From Campylobacterales bacterium (lineage in GTDB: Bacteria; Campylobacterota; Campylobacteria; Campylobacterales; Sulfurovaceae): a stretch of DNA of 10,225 nucleotides. The notes under the pieces were generated by a model. That model saw only the letters and a program-made list of their open reading frames with translations, was not told where the DNA came from and made no database searches. Below, piece after piece: positions 1-4,731 of this stretch (position 1 is its first letter; every line of letters starts with the position of its first letter). The translations under genes were made by a program, and so were the position numbers. Where the stretch lies: assembly GCA_016937075.1 (NCBI GenBank), contig JAFGWQ010000149.1, forward strand, positions 1-10,225, given 5' to 3'.

Positions 1-201
1 GATGATGAGACGTTTTTGAGATGGTTTGATATGATGGGGCTTCAAAGACATATTAAAGTGCTTGGAATTTTTGCTAGGCTTTATCATAGAGATGGGAAGG
101 ATGGATATCTAAAGGATATTCCGTTGACGCTCAAATATGTACTTGAGGCTGCAGAGAAATATTCTATTACAAAAGATTTATGCGATATACTTCATAAATA
201 A
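1..201 (+). CDS. amgK: C-terminal end of AmgK-type N-acetylmuramate/N-acetylglucosamine anomeric kinase (partial)
   Basis: The reading frame is open from base 1 to the TAA at 199-201, giving 66 C-terminal residues; the start lies outside the window. The segment GLQRHIKVLGIFARLYHRDG at about residues 13-32 matches the conserved C-terminal block of the AmgK family, which has an aminoglycoside-phosphotransferase fold. In pseudomonads AmgK phosphorylates MurNAc or GlcNAc at the anomeric carbon in the cytoplasm, and MurU then makes the UDP-sugar, bypassing fosfomycin-sensitive de novo synthesis. The next gene on the same strand is murU, which strongly supports the call. The catalytic Brenner/DFG-like motifs are off the window and cannot be checked. 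An internal ATG at 16 is not the real start, because the conserved block continues upstream of it in frame. Confidence 0.82.
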   Translation, partial: DDETFLRWFDMMGLQRHIKVLGIFARLYHRDGKDGYLKDIPLTLKYVLEAAEKYSITKDLCDILHK

Positions 202-211
202 AAAAACACGT

Positions 212-294
212 GTCATCCGAGCATCCTTGAAAGCAGGCAATATTTCATAGCGGTTAGCATTGAAATATGCCGTCCGCGACATTGTGAGGATGAC
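212..294 (+). repeat. 83-base structured repeat, copy 1 (between amgK and murU)
   Basis: The outer arms GTCATCC (212-218) and GGATGAC (288-294) are complementary. An inner stem pairs 236-247 with 261-271, with one bulged A (239), and closes a 13-base loop containing GCGGTTAGC. Copy 2 at 1114-1196 has the same length and orientation and matches at 75 of 83 positions. Six of the eight differences form three compensatory pairs (214/292, 238/269, 244/264). The strand label is arbitrary, since transcription direction is unknown. I do not recognise it as a named family. It resembles a REP/MITE-like or structured-RNA repeat and separates two genes of one pathway. Confidence 0.8.
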
Positions 295-303
295 GATTTT
301 TGG

Positions 304-323
304 ATACTTTTATAAAAAAGTAT
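304..323 (+). repeat. A/T-rich hairpin, copy 1 of two
   Basis: The sequence is ATACTTTT-ATAA-AAAAGTAT, an 8-bp stem with a 4-base loop, 10 bases after the 83-base repeat. The same hairpin recurs at 1251-1270 after repeat copy 2, differing only in the outermost pair (A-T here, C-G there). It could act as a weak transcription attenuator or be part of a composite repeat. It lies inside the untranslated region before murU. Confidence 0.55.
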
Positions 324-342
324 TAAATAAGAAAAATATTTT

Positions 343-347
343 GAAGG
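343..347 (+). promoter_or_regulatory. Ribosome binding site that fixes the murU start
   Basis: GAAGG lies 8 bases upstream of the TTG at 356. It supports translation from this TTG rather than from the in-frame TTG at 260, which lies inside repeat copy 1 and would add 32 residues unlike anything in the family. Confidence 0.6.
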
Positions 348-355
348 TTTTTATA

Positions 356-1030
356 TTGAAAAAAGCGATGATATTAGCAGCTGGACGTGGTGATAGAATG
401 CGTCCTCTCACAGACCATACTCCAAAACCGCTCCTTGAAGTAGGCGGCAAGCCACTAATAGTTTGGCACATAGAAAAGCTTGCCAAGGCAGGATTTCAAG
501 AGATAGTCATCAATCTCGCTCATTTAGGATATATGATACCCCAAGCTCTTGGTGACGGTTCCAAATGGGGCGTGAAACTGCATTACAGTGACGAGCAAAA
601 AGGAGGCGGTTTGGAGAGTGCAGGCGGTATCGTAAAAGCACTGCCGCTTCTTGGCAATGAGCCGTTTTTGGTGGTAAACGGTGATGTTTGGTGTGATTAT
701 GAATTTGATAGCTCTTTTGAGTTGGGTGAGGGTATCTTGGCTCATTTGATACTTGTCCCAAATCCGGAACATAATGTCAAAGGCGATTTTGCCCTAAAAT
801 ACGGAATGGTTTCGGACGAAGGCACTCCCAAATATACATTTTCCGGCATTGGATACTATAGCCCAAATCTTTTCAGATGGCTAGAACATGGCAAAAGAGC
901 TCTTGGAGAAGTACTCAGAGATACCATGAAGCATGACGCGGTTAGCGGTGAATTATATAATGGTATGTGGCGTGATATAGGCACGCCGGAGAGGTTAGAA
1001 GAAATAAATAAGATAGTTTTGTCATTCTGA
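356..1030 (+). CDS. murU: MurU-type N-acetylmuramate-1-phosphate uridylyltransferase
   Basis: This 224-residue protein, from the TTG at 356, has the length usual for MurU. It should transfer UMP from UTP to MurNAc-1-phosphate in cytoplasmic peptidoglycan recycling, downstream of AmgK. The nucleotide-binding signature LAAGRGDRMRPLTDHTPKP spans residues 7-25, including the conserved PK. Residues 29-33 read VGGKP, LESAGGI is at 86-92, and the metal-binding aspartate is in VNGDVW (D110). A second conserved aspartate is in RDIGTPERL near the C terminus. Starting at TTG gives MKKAMILAAG, matching the usual family N terminus. The alternative start is ATG at 368. The last codons and the stop fall inside a palindromic repeat beginning at 1021, so the C terminus may have been altered. 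A GlmU/RmlA-like transferase for another sugar is less likely, given the amgK neighbour. Confidence 0.9.
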   Translation: MKKAMILAAGRGDRMRPLTDHTPKPLLEVGGKPLIVWHIEKLAKAGFQEIVINLAHLGYMIPQALGDGSKWGVKLHYSDEQKGGGLESAGGIVKALPLLGNEPFLVVNGDVWCDYEFDSSFELGEGILAHLILVPNPEHNVKGDFALKYGMVSDEGTPKYTFSGIGYYSPNLFRWLEHGKRALGEVLRDTMKHDAVSGELYNGMWRDIGTPERLEEINKIVLSF

Positions 1031-1093
1031 ACTTTTTTGGGCATCTCTATTATTCGATGCTTCCATTAGACCCTGAAACAAGTTCAGGGCGAC
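1021..1093 (+). repeat. Palindromic intergenic repeat overlapping the murU stop codon
   Basis: Arms 1021-1034 and 1080-1093 pair over 14 positions, with one mismatch and two G-U pairs. They enclose a second hairpin GCATC (1041-1045)/GATGC (1056-1060). A competing hairpin, CCCTGAA (1071-1077)/TTCAGGG (1083-1089), can form in the right half. Sequences of the type CCTGAAACAAGTTCAGG are common dispersed intergenic repeats in several bacterial phyla. The left arm includes murU's TGA at 1028-1030. Confidence 0.65.
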
Positions 1094-1113
1094 ACCGGCC
1101 GAATTGTAATAAT

Positions 1114-1196
1114 GTTATCCGAGCATCCTTGAAAGCAGGTAATATCTCATAGCGGTTAGCATTGAGATATACCGTCCGCGGCCTTGTGAGGATAAC
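1114..1196 (+). repeat. 83-base structured repeat, copy 2 (downstream of murU)
   Basis: This is the second copy of the repeat at 212-294, in direct orientation. The outer arms GTTATCC (1114-1120) and GGATAAC (1190-1196) keep perfect pairing despite substitutions relative to copy 1. The inner stem 1138-1149/1163-1173 also keeps its pairing and its single bulged A. The 13-base loop and the 17-base segment after the left arm are identical in both copies. No target-site duplication is evident at its edges. Confidence 0.8.
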
Positions 1197-1250
1197 GCTT
1201 TTTCTAAAGAAACTTTTTACTTCGTAAAACCGCTATTCACTAGTTTTGTG

Positions 1251-1270
1251 CTACTTTTATAAAAAAGTAG
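1251..1270 (+). repeat. A/T-rich hairpin, copy 2 of two
   Basis: The sequence is CTACTTTT-ATAA-AAAAGTAG, an 8-bp stem. It is the partner of the hairpin at 304-323 with a compensatory change in the outer pair. It lies 54 bases after repeat copy 2, versus 9 bases for copy 1, so spacing is not conserved. An A-rich run follows on the + strand, so on the - strand a T-rich run precedes it. Confidence 0.5.
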
Positions 1271-1302
1271 CGAAGAGAAAAAAACTAAATTAGAAATATA
1301 TA

Positions 1303-1328
1303 AATGACAATATTTAAATATTGTCATT
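1303..1328 (-). terminator. Perfect 26-bp palindrome at the end of the reductase operon
   Basis: Bases 1303-1315 are exactly complementary to 1316-1328. The palindrome overlaps the reductase stop codon (TAA, complement of 1327-1329), so a transcript ending there would carry a 13-bp A/T-rich hairpin at its 3' end. The sequence beyond it on the - strand is T-rich but has no clean T-run directly adjacent. A terminator or 3'-protecting hairpin is plausible rather than proven. Converging transcription from murU could use the same structure. Confidence 0.45.
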
Positions 1329-2343
1329 AACCCATAGGATACATTATCTCTTTTTGAATCACGGCTATTTTATCCATAGTCTCTTTATCCAGGTCTATAT
1401 CCATCGCATCAAATGAAGGTTTTAATTGCTCCACGCTTGTGGCACCAATGATAGTCGATGCGACAAAATCAAATGACTTAGAATAAGCAACTGCCAAAGT
1501 AACAGGGTGCATATCGAGTTCCTTCGCGAGTTCTAGATATCTAGCAGTTGATGCCAAGCTTTTTTCATTTACAAATCTTGCTGCTTGGGCCCTGACTCTA
1601 CCGTTTTTGTCATTCATATACGAAGCATATCTACCTTCGGTTAAAAAAGGTTGATTGTATTTACCGCTCAGTACCCCGCCTGCTATCGGTGAGTATGGCA
1701 GCAATGAAATTTGCTCTTTGCGGCAAACATGAGCTAACTCATCTAAAAATCTAGGATTGTTTAGCGAGAAGTTGTTTTGGATACTCTCAAATCTAGAGAT
1801 GCCAAGTCTTTTTGACGTTTCATTGGCTTTAGTCAGTCCGTATGAGCTATCATTTGATGTACCGATGTATCGAACCTTACCCTCTCGTACTAGCTCATCA
1901 AAAGCTTTTAGGCTTTCCTCTATAGGCACTACGGTATCTGGCCAATGCATCTGATATAAGTCTATATACTCAGTCCCAAGCCTTTTTAGGCTACCTTCTA
2001 TTGCTTTTTTGATATGAAAACTATCAATTGCCGTGAGCCCATGTCTGATAGGTGGAACAAACCAGCCGTTCGCTGCTCCGGCTACTTTGGTAGCAAGGAT
2101 TATGGAATCTCTCGGTTTGGTCTTTAGCCATTTGCCAACCCATTCTTCTGTGAGGCCTGCAAGTTTGCCGCTCGGAGGAACAGGATAGAGTTCTGCTGTG
2201 TCAAATAGATTTATGCCTCTATCATATGCCGCGTCCATTATCTTGAAAGCTTCTTTTTCATCGCATTGCGTGCCAAAAGTCATAGTACCCATAGCAATAG
2301 GTGACACCCTGAGACCACTTTTGCCTATATATCTGTATTGCAT
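1327..2343 (-). CDS. Tas-like aldo/keto reductase
   Basis: This 338-residue cytoplasmic NADP(H)-dependent aldo/keto reductase is similar in layout to E. coli Tas. The catalytic tetrad is visible: D48 and Y53 in FDTAELYPVPP, K86 in LATKVAG, and H133 in YQMHWPD. The C-terminal STIIGATSVEQLK is the usual cofactor-binding end. DTAELYPVPP followed by GLTEEWVGKWL is characteristic of the Tas subgroup. The physiological substrate cannot be read from sequence. The ATG at 2343 is preceded by AAGGA 7 bases away, and the upstream phosphatase gene stops only 2 bases before it, so the gene is probably translated from the mazEF-headed operon. It ends inside a 26-bp palindrome. Confidence 0.9.
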   Translation of the reverse strand: MQYRYIGKSGLRVSPIAMGTMTFGTQCDEKEAFKIMDAAYDRGINLFDTAELYPVPPSGKLAGLTEEWVGKWLKTKPRDSIILATKVAGAANGWFVPPIRHGLTAIDSFHIKKAIEGSLKRLGTEYIDLYQMHWPDTVVPIEESLKAFDELVREGKVRYIGTSNDSSYGLTKANETSKRLGISRFESIQNNFSLNNPRFLDELAHVCRKEQISLLPYSPIAGGVLSGKYNQPFLTEGRYASYMNDKNGRVRAQAARFVNEKSLASTARYLELAKELDMHPVTLAVAYSKSFDFVASTIIGATSVEQLKPSFDAMDIDLDKETMDKIAVIQKEIMYPMG

Positions 2344-2345
2344 GT

Positions 2346-3173
2346 TTATCCTTTTATAAATCGAGATAAGTATTTTGCCACGGCATCTTCATCGTTGGTG
2401 TGCGGAAGCACTATTGAAGCCACTGCTTTTACTTCATCTAGAGCATTTTGCACCGCTATGCCGGTATTGGCTAGTTTGAACATCTGTATATCATTTATAC
2501 TATCACCAAATACCGTCAAATTTGCTATATCATGGCCTAGGTATGAAGTAACGGTTTTTAGAGCATGGGACTTGTCTCCATGCGGATGCAAAATGGTCAG
2601 GAACCATCCTCCGCCGTAATTTTCAGGAGAGAGTTTGTATTCCAGTGCATCGCCAAAGGTATCTTTTAGATGCTCTGTGAGCGGCTTTAGAATTTCATAA
2701 GAGCCGAAATATACCACTTTTAGCACCCTGTTCATTGCCCTTATCGGCTCTTTGAGCGATAGCCTCGGGTCATTTTTGTAGTTTAATAGAACCTCTGATT
2801 GATATTCATTGAGCACTTTTGGATACCAAAAAAGCTCTTCTATGCTATCGTCTCGCAATCCTATCACAAACGGATATATGTCAAGCTTCGCACCTTCATT
2901 GATGATCGCATCGCTAAGATCTTTGGTTAGTAGTTTGAGATCTATTATCTCTTTATCGGGTGTGACTATCATACTCCCGTCCAATAGTATCATAGGAGCA
3001 TTGAGCTTCAATTCGCACAAAAATTCTTTGACCTTGTGGAAGCTTCTAGCAGTTGCTATGGAGAGCATGGCATGTTCATTTAATTCATTCCAAATTTTAG
3101 CAGTATATGGGCTGATGGTCTGGTCACTCCTAAGCAAGGTATGGTCTAAATCGGTTATAAATAGTTGTTTCAT
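2346..3173 (-). CDS. Cof-type HAD-superfamily phosphatase
   Basis: This 275-residue protein carries all four HAD motifs. Motif I is DLDHTLL (nucleophile D8, acid D10). Motif II is the threonine in IATARS (T41). Motif III is the lysine in HGDKSHAL (K201). Motif IV is GDSIND (223-228). The large insert between motifs II and III is a type IIB cap, as in Cof/YbiV-like sugar-phosphate or flavin-precursor phosphatases; the substrate is unknown. The ATG at 3173 is 3 bases after the mazF stop, and the best Shine-Dalgarno-like sequence lies within the last mazF codons, which suggests translational coupling. Sharing a transcript with a toxin-antitoxin pair is unusual for this housekeeping-type enzyme. 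Confidence 0.88.
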   Translation of the reverse strand: MKQLFITDLDHTLLRSDQTISPYTAKIWNELNEHAMLSIATARSFHKVKEFLCELKLNAPMILLDGSMIVTPDKEIIDLKLLTKDLSDAIINEGAKLDIYPFVIGLRDDSIEELFWYPKVLNEYQSEVLLNYKNDPRLSLKEPIRAMNRVLKVVYFGSYEILKPLTEHLKDTFGDALEYKLSPENYGGGWFLTILHPHGDKSHALKTVTSYLGHDIANLTVFGDSINDIQMFKLANTGIAVQNALDEVKAVASIVLPHTNDEDAVAKYLSRFIKG

Positions 3174-3176
3174 ATT

Positions 3177-3491
3177 TTACTCTACTAACATTATGTGAAT
3201 TATTTTTTTTAGTTCTGTGATATTTTTGGCAGTTAATTTGTCAAGTTTTTTAATGACCCTTTGCTTGTCTATGGTTTTTATTTGGTCTAATACCACAAAC
3301 GATTCATCTGTGAGCTTTAGCCTCGTAGGATATTCTCTACTCTTTGATGTCATGGGTGCTATTATGAGTGTTTGGATATTATGATTCATCTCATCTGGAG
3401 ATATAATGACACATGGACGAGTTTTTTGTATCTCAGCTCCTATGGTTGGGTCCAAATTGACCAAAACTATATCATATTGATCATATTTCAC
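3177..3491 (-). CDS. mazF: MazF/PemK-family endoribonuclease toxin
   Basis: This 104-residue protein has the normal size for MazF. The N-terminal YDIVLVNLDPTIGAEIQKTR and the following PCVII form the family's hallmark strand-loop, with R25 the likely catalytic arginine. IAPMTS (T48) supplies the conserved threonine, and FVVLDQIKTID is the third conserved strand. Relatives cleave mRNA at short sequence motifs and are neutralised by MazE; the cut site cannot be predicted here. The start is GTG (3491), and its last two bases plus the next two form the overlap with the mazE stop (GTGA). The 4-nt overlap makes toxin translation dependent on antitoxin translation. There is no sign of inactivation. 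Confidence 0.93.
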   Translation of the reverse strand: MKYDQYDIVLVNLDPTIGAEIQKTRPCVIISPDEMNHNIQTLIIAPMTSKSREYPTRLKLTDESFVVLDQIKTIDKQRVIKKLDKLTAKNITELKKIIHIMLVE

Positions 3492-3727
3492 AGCATATCC
3501 AAATCTAAACTATCATCTATGAGCAGTTCATCATCTTTGTTTTTATGCATAGCCTTAAATGCTTTCCCCCAATTCTTTCTATTGTGTTTTGAACTTATTG
3601 GTTTGAGTATTAATTGTCCATTTTGTAGTATCATCTCAAAACTGCTTGGCTCGTCTATCTCTTTGAGGATATTTGCAGGTATGCGTATGCCTTTTGATGT
3701 GCCGATTTTTATAAGATTACATTGCAT
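3488..3727 (-). CDS. mazE: MazE-family antitoxin with AbrB-type DNA-binding domain
   Basis: This 79-residue protein has an N-terminal half, LIKIGTSKGIRIPANILKEI, that matches a SpoVT/AbrB swapped-hairpin DNA-binding domain. The C-terminal tail is acidic (DDELLIDDSLDLDML), as expected of the flexible segment that occupies the MazF active site. ATG at 3727 is preceded by AAGGAG with a 6-base gap. A 20-bp perfect palindrome lies 19 bases upstream of the start and overlaps the -10 element, so MazE or the MazEF complex probably represses this promoter. The gene overlaps mazF by 4 nt. Confidence 0.9.
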   Translation of the reverse strand: MQCNLIKIGTSKGIRIPANILKEIDEPSSFEMILQNGQLILKPISSKHNRKNWGKAFKAMHKNKDDELLIDDSLDLDML

Positions 3728-3744
3728 CGTGACTCCTTTATATA

Positions 3745-3766
3745 ATTATATCATAATTATGATATA
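3745..3766 (-). promoter_or_regulatory. mazEF promoter with overlapping palindromic operator
   Basis: On the - strand an extended -10, TGATATAAT, occupies 3753-3745. The perfect 20-bp palindrome TATATCATAATTATGATATA (3747-3766) overlaps it and is a good candidate AbrB-type operator. A shorter palindrome TATAATTATA (3741-3750) sits beside it. No convincing -35 is seen, which is common in Campylobacterota. Confidence 0.6.
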
Positions 3767-3891
3767 TAAGTGATATTTTGCTCAAAATTCAAATATGTTA
3801 TTTTCTAATTTTATTTTAATCTGACAAATTTTTAAGTTCGTTTAAGTGCACATATAGGTAGAATGTATCTACATAAATCAAAGGAGTTTTG

Positions 3892-4341
3892 ATGAGACTG
3901 CTAGGCAATATTCTTTGGCATATTCCGTTTTTAGGTTTTATAGACGCTATCATAGTTTACCTGTTTGGTCTATTGTTGACGATCACTGTTGTGGCCGCAC
4001 CAATCGGACTGGGGTTGATGGAATATGGCAAGTTTCTTTTCGCGCCTTTTAGCTATTCGATGATAAGCAAATCGGATTTGGATATAGACCAAAATCCATT
4101 ATGGCAAGGATATTCTTTTGTCATTATGATCATCTATCTGCCGTTTGGTTTGTTTATGGCGATCATAGGAATATTTCAGGCTATTGGTCTAGCGCTTACT
4201 ATAGTGGGTATACCGGTTGCTTTGGTTGTCGCAAAATCACTCACAACTTATCTAAATCCTGTAAATAAAAAATGCGTTCCTGTCACAGTCGTAGAAGAGA
4301 TCGATAGGAAAAGAGCCCAAGAAGAGATCAGTAAATATTAA
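3892..4341 (+). CDS. yccF: YccF-family (DUF307) inner-membrane protein
   Basis: The protein has 149 residues from the ATG at 3892, which has AAGGAG five bases upstream; the TTG just before it at 3889 is not needed. It starts RLLGNILWHIPFLGF. There are two hydrophobic blocks, at about residues 14-45 and 75-118. Each is followed by the duplicated family signature: APIGLGLMEYGKFLFAPF and GIPVALVVAKSLTTYLNPV. This duplication of a short P-G...K...L.P motif is typical of YccF proteins. The C terminus is a charged cytoplasmic-looking tail ending RKRAQEEISKY. The function of the family is not established. It is divergent from mazE across 164 bases; no strong promoter is evident, only a weak TAGAAT at 3859-3864. 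Confidence 0.8.
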   Translation: MRLLGNILWHIPFLGFIDAIIVYLFGLLLTITVVAAPIGLGLMEYGKFLFAPFSYSMISKSDLDIDQNPLWQGYSFVIMIIYLPFGLFMAIIGIFQAIGLALTIVGIPVALVVAKSLTTYLNPVNKKCVPVTVVEEIDRKRAQEEISKY

Positions 4342-4359
4342 AATAATTATTTTTAATAT
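4335..4359 (+). terminator. A/T palindrome at the end of yccF
   Basis: ATATTAAAATAA (4335-4346) pairs with 4347-4359, with one bulged T, and overlaps the yccF stop. The stem has no G/C pairs, so it is a weak terminator at best. The 86 bases between it and the 272-bp element hold nothing else that I can identify. Confidence 0.3.
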
Positions 4360-4445
4360 CTTAAGCAATATTTATTTTATTTAAATATATAAGATTTTAT
4401 ACTTTTTCAAAGCTTTGCTGCTATATTATTGTAAAAATATTATTT

Positions 4446-4471
4446 GTTACTCCATTGAGTAAGTACCTTAA
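4446..4471 (+). repeat. Left terminal inverted repeat of the 272-bp element
   Basis: Differs from the complement of the right end at positions 10 (T/C), 13 (A/G) and 18 (G/A) of 26. Confidence 0.75.
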
Positions 4472-4512
4472 AATTTGAGAGCATCAGAGGTGGTAAGATT
4501 TGGATAAAAAAA

Positions 4513-4551
4513 GTCGAAGGACTACCCAAAGGTAATTCGAGAGTTTTTTTT
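4513..4551 (+). terminator. Intrinsic-terminator-like hairpin inside the 272-bp element
   Basis: Two stacked stems, TCGAA (4514-4518)/TTCGA (4536-4540) and TACC (4523-4526)/GGTA (4531-4534), close a CAAA loop and are followed by eight T residues at 4544-4551. A matching A-run precedes the hairpin (4506-4512), so it could also function in the opposite direction. It would stop read-through from yccF before the rhodanese gene. Confidence 0.55.
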
Positions 4552-4660
4552 GTTCAAAGATTGCTCACCTGTCATGCTCCCTGAAAGGTACAATGCTTTT
4601 GCACATACTCATCGTTAAAACTTCTCAGCGTAGCTTTTGCTATGCTTTCAAAGTTTCGCC

Positions 4661-4689
4661 TTGATTATGCACAAAATCATTTGTATCAA
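4661..4689 (+). promoter_or_regulatory. Possible outward promoter at the right end of the 272-bp element
   Basis: TTGATT (4661-4666) and TATCAA (4684-4689) are separated by 17 bases, each matching consensus at four of six positions. It would read into the rhodanese gene starting at 4732. The evidence is sequence similarity only, and the same bases also form one arm of the element's hairpin B. Confidence 0.3.
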
Positions 4690-4691
4690 AA

Positions 4692-4717
4692 TTAAGGTAT
4701 TTACCCAGTGGAGTAAC
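4692..4717 (-). repeat. Right terminal inverted repeat of the 272-bp element
   Basis: Ends with GGAGTAAC, complementary to GTTACTCC at the left end. The ribosome binding site of the rhodanese gene begins 2 bases beyond it, at 4720. Confidence 0.75.
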
Positions 4718-4731
4718 GTAAGGAGTTGGCT

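Larger units (their letters stand above)
4446..4717. mobile_element. 272-bp MITE-like or structured-RNA element with 26-bp terminal inverted repeats
   Basis: The left end (4446-4471, beginning GTTACTCCATTG) is the inverted complement of the right end (4692-4717, ending CAGTGGAGTAAC) at 23 of 26 positions. Two of the three differences would be G-U pairs in RNA. The interior folds into two further arms. Arm A runs from 4479 to 4579 (GAGCAT 4479-4484 with ATGCTC 4574-4579; AGGTG 4488-4492 with CACCT 4566-4570). Arm B is a long imperfect hairpin from 4587 to 4687 closed by a TTTT loop at 4635-4638. No intact ORF is present, so it is non-autonomous if it is mobile. No target-site duplication is seen (flanks TATTT and GTAAG). 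I do not recognise the family. Confidence 0.7.

Noticed and set aside
212..294. Possible integron attC site or tRNA-like fold, because of GTTAGC in the loop and the long imperfect hairpin
   Set aside because: The GTTAGC lies in the loop rather than at the ends. There is no paired RYYYAAC at the other end, no gene-cassette arrangement, and no cloverleaf arms or CCA-type acceptor.
260..355. In-frame N-terminal extension of murU starting at TTG 260
   Set aside because: It is encoded by the 83-base repeat and the A/T hairpin, has no ribosome binding site and adds residues absent from the family; TTG 356 fits better.
1021..1328. CRISPR-like array, because several repeats cluster after murU
   Set aside because: The repeats belong to different families, each occurs once in the cluster, and there are no regular spacers or cas genes.
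4471..4581. Stop-free stretch inside the 272-bp element reading KFESIRGGKIWIKKVEGLP, slightly reminiscent of RelE/HigB-like toxin strands
   Set aside because: There are only about 36 codons, no start codon or ribosome site, and the same bases form the element's stem-loops. The resemblance is too weak to call a gene or a pseudogene.
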